A stretch of 64,000 nucleotides of DNA from Arthrobacter sp. C9C5 (lineage in GTDB: Bacteria > Actinomycetota > Actinomycetes > Actinomycetales > Micrococcaceae). The notes beneath the pieces were generated by a model. It had not been told where the DNA came from, did no database searches, and worked only from the letters and a program-made list of their open reading frames with translations. Location of the stretch: the NCBI RefSeq assembly GCF_013359735.1, contig NZ_JABFMX010000005.1:62001-126000 (forward strand), read 5' to 3'. This document shows, in pieces, positions 1 to 8,628 of this stretch (position 1 is its first letter; every line of letters begins with the position of its first letter). The position numbers and the translations under genes were made by a program.

Positions 1-2991
1 GCCAAGTCCACCCTGGTCAAAGCGGTCATCCAGCTCGCCGGGGAATGCGCGGAGCACCTGCAGGACCCCGCGCAGGTCCGGGCCTGGTTGCTGGACCGGG
101 TGGCCGAGTTCGAAGCGCTGCCGTATGTCGCCACGGCCAAGAAAAACCCCAGCCAGGCCGCGGGGGACCTCAGCGCCCTGCTCCGGACCCGCGCCAGCGT
201 TGCGGACATGGTCGGCCGCTACGCGGAGGCCAAACGGGCCCGCGGAGCCCTGGACTTCGGTGACCTAGTGGCCCTCGCGGCCCGGGTGGCCAACGAGATC
301 CCGGTGGCCGCGCAGACGGAACGCCAGCGCTACAAGGTGGTGCTGCTGGACGAATTCCAGGACACCTCCCACGCCCAGCTTGTCCTCTTCTCCCGGCTGT
401 TCGGTGACGGGCACGCCGTCACCGCGGTGGGGGACCCGAACCAGTCCATCTACGGCTTCCGGGGCGCGTCCGCGGGCCAACTCTTCCACTTCGTCCGCGA
501 ATTCCCGGTCCGGGTTGACGGCGGTGGCAGTGAGCGCGATTCCGGCGACGCCGGCGGCGGCCCGCCACGGTTCGCCGTCGCGCCGACGTCGTACCTCACC
601 ACCGCGTGGCGCAACGGCCGTCACATTCTCGAAGCCGCCAACGTCATTTCGGCCCCGCTCAGCAAGGCGGCGGCCCATGCCGGTGCCGCCGGTGCCCGGG
701 ACAGCGCCGATACCGTGGAGGTCCCGCCGCTGCAGCCCAGCCCCGCCGCGGTCCAGGGCCGCGTGGTAATGGGTCGCTTCGGCACGGACGAGGACGAAGC
801 GGCGGCCATCGCCGCCGACGTGCTGAAATTCCGGCGGACCGACTTCGACGCCGGCAAGACGGAGGAGCCCGAGCCGCCGGCGATGGCCGTACTGTGCCGC
901 CGCCGGGCCCAGATGGAGTGCATCCGCCGCGAATTCGAGCTGCGCGGCATTCCCTACGAAATCGTGGGCCTCGGCGGGCTGCTGGACACCCCCGAAATCG
1001 TCGACCTCGTGGCGACCCTCCGGGTGCTGGCCGATCCGGGCCGCTCCGACTCGCTGATGCGGCTGCTGGCCGGCGCGCGCTGGCGGATCGGGCCTGCGGA
1101 CCTGATGGCGTTCCGCGACTGGTCGAGCTTCCTGGCGCGGCGCCGCGGCCGCCCCGGTAGCGACACCGATACCGACGTCGACGGCGACACCGCCGACACC
1201 GTCATCGAGGGCGACCTCACCGACGCCGCGAGCCTGGTCGAGGCGCTGGATTGGCTGCCCCGCCCCGACTGGACGTCCGCCCACGGCCGCCGGCTGAGCC
1301 CGGAGGCACTGGAGCGGCTGCAGCGGCTCTCCGCCGAGCTCCGTCAACTCCGCAGCTTCATGGGCGATGACCTCAGCACCCTGCTGGGCGAGGTGGAGCG
1401 TGCCATGCTCCTGGACATCGAAGTCGCGGCCCGGCCCGGCATCAGCATCCATCAGGCCCGGCGCAACCTGGACGCCTTCCAGGATGCCGCCGCCGGGTTC
1501 CTGCACACCTCGCAGCGGGTCGACGTGCTCGCGTTCCTGGCCTGGCTGGAAGCGGCCGCAGCCGAGGAAAACGGCCTCGACGCCGCCGCGCCGGAAGTCA
1601 ACCACGAGGCCGTCCAGCTGCTGACCGTCCACGCCTCCAAGGGGCTGGAATGGGACGTGGTGTTCGTCCCCGGCCTCAACGCCGGGGCGTTCCCGTCCAG
1701 CCGGGATTCGCGCTGGAGCAGCGGGTCCGCCGCGCTGCCGTGGCCGCTGCGCGGGGACCGCGCCGACCTGCCGCAGTGGGACCTGGACCAGCCGGACCAG
1801 AAAGGCTGGCTCGACGCCGAGAAGGAGTTCAAGTCCGCGGTCCAGGCCCACGGCGAGGCTGAGGAACGGCGTCTGGCCTATGTTGCCTACACCCGTGCGA
1901 AGCATGTGCTCTGGGTTTCCAGCGCAGCCTGGGTAGGCTCCCGGGCGGGCCTGGCCGAAATGTCCCCGTTCCTGGCCGAACTCGAAGTGCTGAGCGGGGC
2001 CGGCGCGGCCGAGATCCATCCGCTTTCCGTCGCCGAGGAGGCCCTGCCGGAGGAAAGCCCGCTGACCTCCGAGCTGGAGCTGGCACTGTGGCCCTACGAT
2101 CCCTTGGAAGGACCAGTCCACCCGCACACCGGAGCCCGGTTGCGGCTCGTACCGGGCCGCCGGGCCGCCATGGAGGCCGCCGCGGCGCGGGTCCTGGAGC
2201 AATTGGAACAGCCCGGCGCCGGCTCGCTGCCGGTTCCGGCCGGGGCAGGCACAGCACCCGCAGCTTCGGTCCCCGCAGCTGCGGCGGCCGGGGCGCGCAG
2301 ACTGCGCGGGCCGGCGGCCGGCTGGGCGCAGGAAGCGGCCACCCTGCTGGACCGGCGGTCCCGGCGGTCCGCCGTCCAGGAGGTGCACCTGCCGGGCCAT
2401 ATTTCCGCCTCCACCCTGGTGGACCTGGACGAGGATGCGGCCTCCGTGGTGGCCCGGCTGCGGCGGCCCGTCCCGCGCGAACCCGGGATGTCGGCCCGCA
2501 AGGGAACGGCCTTCCACGCCTGGGTCGAAGAATACTTCGGCACGTCCGGGATGCTGGACCTCGGCGAAGCCGCCGGCTCGGACGACCACATTGACGAGGC
2601 CTACGGCCTGGACGCCATGGTGGAGACCTTCCGCCAGTCGGAGTGGGCCCACCGGGCGCCCGCGCACGTCGAAGTTCCGGTGGAAACCCGGATCGGCGAC
2701 GTCGTGGTCCGGGGGCGCATTGACGCAGTCTTCCGCGACGCCGACGGCGGCTGGGACCTCGTGGACTGGAAGACCGGACGCCGGCCCTCGGCCGGCCAGC
2801 TCAAGACCAAGTCCGTGCAGCTCGCCGTCTACCGCCTGGCGTGGTCCCGGCTCAAGGGCGTCCCGCTTGAGGACGTCCGGGCAGCGTTCTACTACGTGGC
2901 AGACAACCAGGTGGTCCGCCCGCACGATCTCGGCTCCGCGGAACGGCTGGAGGAGATCGTCGCCGCGGCCCTCGGAAGGAAGTCGGGCTAG
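1..2991 (+). CDS. adnB: AdnB-like ATP-dependent DNA helicase-nuclease (5' partial)
   Basis: UvrD/Rep superfamily 1 helicase fused to a RecB-type nuclease. It is probably the AdnB subunit of the actinobacterial AdnAB end-resection machine for double-strand-break repair. The frame is open from base 1, so the N-terminus with the Walker A motif is outside the window; 996 residues are visible. They show motif II (VVLLDEFQDTS, catalytic DE at visible residues 117-118), motif III (GDPNQSIYGFRGA), motif IV (TAWRNGRHI), motif V (TVHASKGLEWDVVF) and motif VI (EERRLAYVAYTRAKH, near 621). The C-terminal nuclease domain has GRIDAVF (about 905) and DLVDWKTG (about 920), the acid and Lys pattern of PD-(D/E)XK enzymes. 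AdnB rather than AdnA is inferred from synteny: in mycobacteria adnB is the adnAB gene nearest nudC and uvrD2. It ends 6 bases before the convergent phosphotransferase gene. Confidence 0.85.
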   Translation, partial: AKSTLVKAVIQLAGECAEHLQDPAQVRAWLLDRVAEFEALPYVATAKKNPSQAAGDLSALLRTRASVADMVGRYAEAKRARGALDFGDLVALAARVANEIPVAAQTERQRYKVVLLDEFQDTSHAQLVLFSRLFGDGHAVTAVGDPNQSIYGFRGASAGQLFHFVREFPVRVDGGGSERDSGDAGGGPPRFAVAPTSYLTTAWRNGRHILEAANVISAPLSKAAAHAGAAGARDSADTVEVPPLQPSPAAVQGRVVMGRFGTDEDEAAAIAADVLKFRRTDFDAGKTEEPEPPAMAVLCRRRAQMECIRREFELRGIPYEIVGLGGLLDTPEIVDLVATLRVLADPGRSDSLMRLLAGARWRIGPADLMAFRDWSSFLARRRGRPGSDTDTDVDGDTADTVIEGDLTDAASLVEALDWLPRPDWTSAHGRRLSPEALERLQRLSAELRQLRSFMGDDLSTLLGEVERAMLLDIEVAARPGISIHQARRNLDAFQDAAAGFLHTSQRVDVLAFLAWLEAAAAEENGLDAAAPEVNHEAVQLLTVHASKGLEWDVVFVPGLNAGAFPSSRDSRWSSGSAALPWPLRGDRADLPQWDLDQPDQKGWLDAEKEFKSAVQAHGEAEERRLAYVAYTRAKHVLWVSSAAWVGSRAGLAEMSPFLAELEVLSGAGAAEIHPLSVAEEALPEESPLTSELELALWPYDPLEGPVHPHTGARLRLVPGRRAAMEAAAARVLEQLEQPGAGSLPVPAGAGTAPAASVPAAAAAGARRLRGPAAGWAQEAATLLDRRSRRSAVQEVHLPGHISASTLVDLDEDAASVVARLRRPVPREPGMSARKGTAFHAWVEEYFGTSGMLDLGEAAGSDDHIDEAYGLDAMVETFRQSEWAHRAPAHVEVPVETRIGDVVVRGRIDAVFRDADGGWDLVDWKTGRRPSAGQLKTKSVQLAVYRLAWSRLKGVPLEDVRAAFYYVADNQVVRPHDLGSAERLEEIVAAALGRKSG

Positions 2992-2997
2992 CTGCCC

Positions 2998-4275
2998 TTA
3001 GTGGCGCTGGCCGGGTACCACGGTGAGCGCCGTGGTGGAGGTGTCATCCGCAGCGGACGGCTTTGGCGCGGCCGGAGCGTCGGCGACGGGCTTCCCGTCC
3101 TCCGGATCGCCGTCAGTGGCGGCGGCACCGGCGTCGTGAGTGCTGTCCTCCGGATCCCCGTCAGCGGCGGCCTGAGTCCCGGCGTCCTCCTGCGCCGCGG
3201 CGGGAAGCTCGTCGCGGGGGATCGGCGTGACATGGACAGCGGTCGCCATATCGCTGACCGGCTGCGGCTCCTGTCCGGGCGCTGAGCCGGGGGCATCCGG
3301 GCCGATCGGCTGCACGGTCACGGCCGGCTGCGGCAGCGGCTCAACGCTGATCGGCTGGCCGCCATGTTCCGCGACGTCCTCGGCCAGCACCGCGAGCATC
3401 GACTCGGCCTCGCGGATCATGTCCTCGTCGTCCGCCGCAAGGCCCTTGACCAGGTACTGCGCCAAGGCGAACTCGGCGGACAGTGCGGCGCGGCGCAGCA
3501 GATGGGCGTCGGGGGCGTCCCGGCGGCTGGACGTGTAGTGCGCAAGGACGGCGTCCACAAAGTCCTGGTCGTTGGACGCGACCAGCCACGCCATGTCGTC
3601 GGCCGGGTCCCCGATCCGCAGGTCGGTCCAGCCGGTCACGGCGGTGACCCGGTCGCCGTCGACCAGGAGGTTGTCCTCGTGCAGGTCACCGTGCACCACG
3701 CTGGGGTTGAAGCGCCACAGCGACACGTCCTCAAGCGCGTGCTCCCAGCGGCGCAACAGCAGCGGCGGGATCTTGCCCGTGGTGGCGGCCTGGTCCAGCT
3801 CGTTGAGCCTCCGCTGGCGGAACTCGTTCGGCGTGTAACTGGGTAGATCGGCGTTACTGACCAGCGAATGCGGGAGGTCGTGGATGGCCGCGAGGGCGGC
3901 GCCGAGTTCCCGGGTCAGCGCGGCGGAGCCGGTGCTGAGCTCCTCCACCGAACGCGTGGCGCCGGAAAGGTGGGAGTAGACGAAGGTGCTGAGCGTGCCT
4001 TGCCGGACGGTGCCGGCCACGGTCGGCATCAGGAAAGGAAGCTCGGCGCGGATGCCGGGGGTGAACGCGCGCAGCACCAGGAACTCGGTTTCGAGTCGCG
4101 CACTTGCCTCGGCATGCCGTGGCGAGCGAACACGCCAGCGTTTGCCTTCGGAGTCCAGGAGAAGGGCGGAATCGAAGTCTGCCGGATCGTCGGGCGCGGA
4201 GCTCACGGCGGTCGGGGTCAGGCCGGGGACAGCTGCAGTCGCTACAGCTGCCAGTTCGATTGGTTTTCTTCTCAC
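2998..4275 (-). CDS. APH-fold phosphotransferase
   Basis: Aminoglycoside/macrolide phosphotransferase-like protein of 425 aa. The catalytic loop HGDLHEDN is present (H195, D197, N202) and is followed by GWTDLRIGDPADD. In most relatives the metal-binding Asp sits in an IDW motif; here that position is Gly (TGW, G215), so activity is uncertain. Residues from about 300 to 425 are an Ala/Pro/Asp-rich, probably disordered tail. I chose the GTG at 4275 because the protein similarity begins there and a -10-like TACCGT lies 6 nt upstream; a longer open frame continues into the nudC gene on the other strand but has no support. The substrate is unknown, and resistance should not be assumed. The gene is divergent from nudC and convergent with adnB. 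Confidence 0.75.
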   Translation of the reverse strand: MRRKPIELAAVATAAVPGLTPTAVSSAPDDPADFDSALLLDSEGKRWRVRSPRHAEASARLETEFLVLRAFTPGIRAELPFLMPTVAGTVRQGTLSTFVYSHLSGATRSVEELSTGSAALTRELGAALAAIHDLPHSLVSNADLPSYTPNEFRQRRLNELDQAATTGKIPPLLLRRWEHALEDVSLWRFNPSVVHGDLHEDNLLVDGDRVTAVTGWTDLRIGDPADDMAWLVASNDQDFVDAVLAHYTSSRRDAPDAHLLRRAALSAEFALAQYLVKGLAADDEDMIREAESMLAVLAEDVAEHGGQPISVEPLPQPAVTVQPIGPDAPGSAPGQEPQPVSDMATAVHVTPIPRDELPAAAQEDAGTQAAADGDPEDSTHDAGAAATDGDPEDGKPVADAPAAPKPSAADDTSTTALTVVPGQRH

Positions 4276-4281
4276 GCTTCC

Positions 4282-4287
4282 ACGGTA
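4282..4287 (-). promoter_or_regulatory. Candidate -10 of a leaderless phosphotransferase mRNA
   Basis: TACCGT on the minus strand is followed by exactly 6 nt and then the GTG start at 4275. This spacing puts the predicted transcription start on the start codon. No convincing -35 box is visible. Confidence 0.4.
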
Positions 4288-4420
4288 GATTGAGCCGGCC
4301 CTAAGACGGCGCTGCATTACGGCGAGTCTGAAAGATCGGCCCGAAATAGCGCCGAACGGCAACCGCTCAGGCAACCGCTCCCGCAATCGGCCAGGCGCGC
4401 GGCCGGAACCGCCCGCGGAA

Positions 4421-4450
4421 ATGTCAATTGTCGGCGGGGGTCGGTACGGT
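4421..4450 (+). promoter_or_regulatory. Candidate nudC promoter (leaderless)
   Basis: ATGTCA (4421-4426, 4/6 match to TTGACA), an 18-nt spacer, and TACGGT (4445-4450), followed by 6 nt and the ATG at 4457. The predicted transcript starts at the A of the start codon, and no Shine-Dalgarno sequence precedes the ATG. Confidence 0.5.
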
Positions 4451-4456
4451 GGGTAC

Positions 4457-5605
4457 ATGAGTCTTGCGGAGTCACCGGAGTCCGGTAATGCAGAAATCGA
4501 TGGGCAAATTGCCGGGCAAAATGCCGGACAAATTGATCCTGAATCGGTGCCCGCTGCTGGGGCCACTCCGGCAGGGGGAGTTACGGTGGCCCGGGCCGCG
4601 GGCGACAGCCCCCCGGCCAACCAGTTGCGGGACACCGTTCTTCCGGTCCGCCCCGCGATGATTGATCGCGGCTCCGCGGCCAGGCTGAAGCCGGGAATGC
4701 TGGAGGAGCTGCTGAGTTCCGGCGGCGTGCAGGCGATGGTCCTGTCCCGGCGCCAGGCGCTGGTGAGCGGCGAGGGGCTCGTCTTCCTGGACGCGGCCGG
4801 CCTCGCCGGGCGGCTCAAGGGAACCGCGTACGCCCCGGAACAGGTCATTTACCTCGGCACCGCACTGCCCGGAGCGCGTGCGGCCGAGGGAACCCAGTAC
4901 GTGCTGTTCGTCCTTCCGGAACAGTTCGAGGTCCGTGCCGAGCCGTTCGAGCCGCACGTCGAGGGCATCCCGGCGGGTGCGCAGTGGGCCGGCTTCCGCG
5001 AGGTGGCCGCGCAGCTGGACCCCACCGATGCGGCCCTGTTCATTGAGGCCAGCGCCATTGCCAACTGGCACGCCACCCATACGCACTGCCCGCGCTGCGG
5101 CGCCGCCACGGTCCCGGAGGCCGGCGGCTGGGTCCGGCGCTGCCCCTCGGACAATTCCGAGCATTACCCGCGCACCGACCCGGCCATCATCGTCACGGTC
5201 GTCGGCCCGGACGACCGGCTGCTGCTGGGCGGCGGCGGCCCGCTCGACTCCCGGAACTACTCGACCCTGGCCGGGTTCGTCGAGCCCGGTGAATCCCTCG
5301 AGCAGGCAGTGATCCGTGAAATTGGCGAAGAGGTCGGGGTGCGGGTCACCGCATCGCAGTACCTCGGTTCCCAGTCCTGGCCCTTTCCGGCATCGCTCAT
5401 GCTCGGCTTCACTGCGACGACGGCGGACACGGAGGCCACGCCCGACGGCGTCGAGGTCACCCGGGCGCGCTGGTTCAGCCGCGCCGAGCTGCAGGAAGCG
5501 GTGCTGAGCGGCGAAATCGTCATCTCCAGCCGACTCTCGATCGCGCGGGCCCTTATTGAACACTGGTACGGGGGCGTCATCCAGGACCGCCCGGACAGTG
5601 CCTGA
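4457..5605 (+). CDS. nudC: NAD+ diphosphatase / RNA deNADding enzyme NudC
   Basis: Nudix hydrolase that cleaves NAD(H) to NMN(H) and AMP and, in characterised homologues, removes NAD caps from RNA. The 382-aa protein has a perfect Nudix box (GFVEPGES... to REIGEEVG, about residues 273-294) and the NudC-specific signature SQSWPFPAS just after it (family form SQPWPFPxS). Upstream is the zinc-ribbon region HCPRCG...RRCPSDNSEHYPR (about 210-240). Only three Cys are visible where the E. coli enzyme has four; the fourth position is Asp. The ATG at 4457 is preferred over an in-frame start at 4421 because a promoter -10 lies between them. The N-terminal 65 residues or so are Gly/Ala/Pro-rich extra sequence compared with the E. 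coli protein. uvrD2 follows. Confidence 0.88.
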   Translation: MSLAESPESGNAEIDGQIAGQNAGQIDPESVPAAGATPAGGVTVARAAGDSPPANQLRDTVLPVRPAMIDRGSAARLKPGMLEELLSSGGVQAMVLSRRQALVSGEGLVFLDAAGLAGRLKGTAYAPEQVIYLGTALPGARAAEGTQYVLFVLPEQFEVRAEPFEPHVEGIPAGAQWAGFREVAAQLDPTDAALFIEASAIANWHATHTHCPRCGAATVPEAGGWVRRCPSDNSEHYPRTDPAIIVTVVGPDDRLLLGGGGPLDSRNYSTLAGFVEPGESLEQAVIREIGEEVGVRVTASQYLGSQSWPFPASLMLGFTATTADTEATPDGVEVTRARWFSRAELQEAVLSGEIVISSRLSIARALIEHWYGGVIQDRPDSA

Positions 5606-5698
5606 CGTCCTCGTGACACCACCCGGCGGCGCCCCCGTGCGGCGGGTTCCACACGCCGCGGCGTCCACCGCACACACTCCAACGACTGAGCAGCAGAA

Positions 5699-7897
5699 GT
5701 GAACACAGATATCTTCCAGTCCAGCGCCTTTCCGGCCGGACAGTCCCACGACGGCTCACCCGCCGCTGAAGCTCCGGTGCCCGACGGCCGTTCCCTCGAG
5801 GAACGGATCCTTGGCGGCCTCGACGCCGAACAGCGCGAGGTGGCTAGCACCCTGAACGGTCCCATGTGCGTGCTCGCAGGCGCCGGCACCGGCAAGACCC
5901 GCGCCATCACGCACCGCATCGCCTACGGTGTGCACTCCGGCGTGTACAGCCCGCAGCGGCTGCTGGCCGTCACCTTCACCTCGCGGGCCGCCGCCGAAAT
6001 GCGCAGCCGGCTCCGCGACCTCGGTGTCGGCAGCGTGCAGGCCCGCACCTTCCATGCCGCGGCGCTGCGCCAGCTCCAGTTCTTCTGGCCCCAGGCCGTC
6101 GGGGGCGCGCTGCCCAACCTGCTGGACCACAAGGCCCAGATGATCGCGGAGGCTGCCCGCCGGCTGCGGCTCAGCACCGACCGGGCCTCCATCCGGGATC
6201 TTGCCTCCGAAATCGAGTGGGCCAAGGTGTCCATGCTCACCCCGGCCAACTACCTGGAAAAGGCCCAGGGCCGCGGCACCCCCGGCGGGTTCGACCTGAC
6301 CGCCGTCGCCCGCGTGTTCCAGTCCTATGAGGACGTCAAGACGGACCGGAACGTGATCGATTTCGAGGACGTGCTGCTGATCACCGTGGGGATCCTGCAG
6401 GAGGACCCCAAGGTCGCCGCCACCGTCCGCGAACAGTATCGGCACTTCGTGGTGGATGAATACCAGGACGTTTCGCCGCTGCAGCAGCGGCTCCTCGAAC
6501 TGTGGCTCGGCGGCCGTGACGACCTCTGCGTCGTCGGCGACGCCAGCCAGACCATCTACTCCTTCACGGGCGCCTCGCCGAAGCACCTGCTCGGCTTCAA
6601 GGCGCAGTACCCAGACGCCACGGTGGTCAAACTGATCCGGGACTACCGTTCCACGCCGCAGGTGGTGAAGCTGGCCAACGATCTGCTGGCCGGCCGGCGC
6701 AGCGGCGGTCCCGTGGCGGACGCGGCCTGGGCCGCGCCGCTGCAGCTCGTGGCCCAGCGGCCGGCCGGCCCCGTGCCGCAGTTCACCGAATGTTCCGACG
6801 ACGAAGCCGAGGCTGCCACCGTCGCCGTGAAGATCAGGGAACTGCTCGACGCCGGGACGCCCGCCAGCCAGATCGCCGTCTTGTTCCGCACCAACGGCCA
6901 GTCGGAGGCCTACGAACAGGCCCTCGCCTCGGCCGGTATCGGCTACCAGCTCCGCGGCGGCGAGCGGTTCTTCGCCCGCAAGGAAGTCCGGGACGCGATC
7001 CTGCAGCTGCGGGCCGCCACCCGCGCCGTCGCCGAGACCGCGACGCCGGAGCCCCTGGGCCAGCTGGTCCGCGACATCGTGTCCTCCCTGGGCTACACGG
7101 ACGCGGCCCCGCACAGCGGCGGCGCCCTGCGGGAACGGTGGGAATCGCTGGCAGCACTCGTGGCCCTCGCCGACGAACTGGTGGTCAGCAGGGGGACGCA
7201 GTTCAGCCTCGCCGACTTCGTGAATGAACTGCAGGAGCGCTCGCTGGCGCAGCACGCCCCCACCGTCCAGGGCGTGACCCTGGCCTCGCTGCACGCCGCG
7301 AAGGGCCTTGAGTGGGAAGCCGTGTTCCTGGTCGGGTTGAGCGAAGGCCTGATGCCGATCTCCTTCGCGGACACTCCCGAAGCCGTGGACGAGGAGCGCC
7401 GGCTGCTCTACGTCGGCATCACCCGCGCCAAGGAGCACCTGCACCTGTCCTGGTCCACGGCCAGGACGCCGGGCGGCCGCGCCAACCGGAAACCTTCGCG
7501 GTTCCTGGACGGGCTGCGGCCCGACTCGGTCGCGAGCTCCTCCGTCCGCGGAAAGGGCGCCGCGCCGCGGCGCAAGGCGGCGGTGCCGGCGTCGTGCCGG
7601 GTCTGCGGGAGCATGCTTTCCAGCGGTGCCGAACGCAAGGTGGGCCGGTGCAGCCAGTGCCCGCCGAGCTACGAGGAACAGACCTTCGACGCGCTGCGGC
7701 AGTGGCGGAAGGAGACCGCGCTGGAGGCAGACGTCCCGGCCTTCGTGGTCTTCACCGACGCGACCCTGACCGCGATCGCCGAGGCGCGGCCGGAGTCCCT
7801 CGAACAGCTCGCCACCCTGCCAGGAGTCGGCGCGTCGAAGCTGGAAAAGTACGGCGAAGCCGTTCTGGCCGTCCTGGTCGAAAGCTCCAGCCTCTGA
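5699..7897 (+). CDS. uvrD2: ATP-dependent DNA helicase UvrD2
   Basis: Superfamily 1 3'-5' DNA helicase of 732 aa with the architecture of mycobacterial UvrD2. The N-terminal motor has LDAEQREV (Q motif), Walker A AGAGTGKTRA (about residues 60-69), motif II VVDEYQDVSP, motif III GDASQTIYSFTGAS, motif IV RDYRSTPQ, motif V SLHAAKGLEWEAVF and motif VI EERRLLYVGITRAKEH. A tetracysteine element (CRVCG...CSQCP) then links to a C-terminal HRDC domain ending in LATLPGVGASKLEKYGEAVL. The GTG start at 5699 has only a weak ribosome-binding site. The stop codon overlaps the next gene's ATG by one base (TGATG), so the two are translationally coupled. A whiB7 gene, which sits near uvrD2 in mycobacteria, is absent here. 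Confidence 0.9.
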   Translation: MNTDIFQSSAFPAGQSHDGSPAAEAPVPDGRSLEERILGGLDAEQREVASTLNGPMCVLAGAGTGKTRAITHRIAYGVHSGVYSPQRLLAVTFTSRAAAEMRSRLRDLGVGSVQARTFHAAALRQLQFFWPQAVGGALPNLLDHKAQMIAEAARRLRLSTDRASIRDLASEIEWAKVSMLTPANYLEKAQGRGTPGGFDLTAVARVFQSYEDVKTDRNVIDFEDVLLITVGILQEDPKVAATVREQYRHFVVDEYQDVSPLQQRLLELWLGGRDDLCVVGDASQTIYSFTGASPKHLLGFKAQYPDATVVKLIRDYRSTPQVVKLANDLLAGRRSGGPVADAAWAAPLQLVAQRPAGPVPQFTECSDDEAEAATVAVKIRELLDAGTPASQIAVLFRTNGQSEAYEQALASAGIGYQLRGGERFFARKEVRDAILQLRAATRAVAETATPEPLGQLVRDIVSSLGYTDAAPHSGGALRERWESLAALVALADELVVSRGTQFSLADFVNELQERSLAQHAPTVQGVTLASLHAAKGLEWEAVFLVGLSEGLMPISFADTPEAVDEERRLLYVGITRAKEHLHLSWSTARTPGGRANRKPSRFLDGLRPDSVASSSVRGKGAAPRRKAAVPASCRVCGSMLSSGAERKVGRCSQCPPSYEEQTFDALRQWRKETALEADVPAFVVFTDATLTAIAEARPESLEQLATLPGVGASKLEKYGEAVLAVLVESSSL

Positions 7898-8532
7898 TGG
7901 CCGGCGCGGCGAACACCAGCGTCACCCCGGTGACCACCGCCGACGGCGCTCCCGTGGAGGTGCGCCGCTCGGCCCGGCGGCGCCGCACGGTGGCCGCATT
8001 CTGGGAGAACGGCACCGCGGTGGTCGCCATCCCGGCGCATTTCAGCGGCGCCCAGGAGCGCGAATGGGTGCACCGGATGCTGGAGAAGCTCCGCCTACAG
8101 GGCACCCGCGGCCCCAAGGCCGCCGGCAAGCGCCGGGCCGGCAGCGACGCGGAGCTGGCGGCCCATGCGGCCGAGCTTTCCGCCAAATACCTCGGCGGCC
8201 GGGCGGTCCCGACGTCGGTCCGCTGGGTGACCAACCAGAACTCACGCTGGGGCTCGGCCACGCCGTCGGAGGGAACCATCCGGCTCTCGCACAAGCTGCA
8301 GCCGATGCCGCAGTGGGTCATTGACTATGTGCTGCTGCACGAGCTGGCGCACCTCCTGGTGGCCGCCCACAATGCCGCGTTCTGGCGGCTGCTGGCCGCC
8401 TACCCGGAAACCGAACGCGCCAAGGCGTTCCTGGAAGGCGTGTCCTTCGCCACCGCCCGCGGCCTGCCTGCTGACGGGGACGACGTCGTCGACAGCGCCG
8501 ATGTCGATGACGCCGGGACCGCCGCCCGCTGA
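7897..8532 (+). CDS. YgjP/DUF45-type zinc metallopeptidase
   Basis: Protein of 211 aa in the DUF45 (YgjP, WLM/SprT-like) family. The active-site motif is complete: LLHELAHLLVAAHNAAFW, with H148, E149, H152 and a downstream H158, preceded by the typical NSRWGSATPSEGTIRLS strand. E. coli YgjP has been linked to zinc metallopeptidase fold and UTP pyrophosphatase activity; the physiological substrate here is unknown. The ATG at 7897 overlaps the uvrD2 stop by one base, so expression depends on the helicase gene. The N-terminal 30 residues carry a basic RRSARRRR patch. A strong shared terminator lies downstream. Confidence 0.8.
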   Translation: MAGAANTSVTPVTTADGAPVEVRRSARRRRTVAAFWENGTAVVAIPAHFSGAQEREWVHRMLEKLRLQGTRGPKAAGKRRAGSDAELAAHAAELSAKYLGGRAVPTSVRWVTNQNSRWGSATPSEGTIRLSHKLQPMPQWVIDYVLLHELAHLLVAAHNAAFWRLLAAYPETERAKAFLEGVSFATARGLPADGDDVVDSADVDDAGTAAR

Positions 8533-8562
8533 CGACGCCGCCCGCTGACGATGCCGGGCACG

Positions 8563-8604
8563 GGAAAGCCCCGGCTGGAACCGAGGTTCCGGCCGGGGCT
8601 TTCC
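8563..8604. terminator. Bidirectional terminator between convergent genes
   Basis: Inverted repeat with 20-nt arms 8563-8582 and 8585-8604. It has one G-T wobble and a very small loop, and the arms carry AAA/TTT near their outer ends. It lies between the DUF45 gene and the convergent DUF2342 gene and can serve both. Confidence 0.85.
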
Positions 8605-8628
8605 GGTGCCGTTCGCTGAAGCAGCCAC

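Noticed and set aside
265..2925. Long antisense reading frame (about 886 codons) opposite adnB
   Set aside because: Codon-bias shadow of the helicase gene in a high-GC genome; no recognisable protein motif.
2998..4848. Extended phosphotransferase start near 4848 (616 codons)
   Set aside because: The extra 191 residues overlap nudC and its promoter on the opposite strand and show no similarity; the GTG at 4275 fits a -10 and the protein family.
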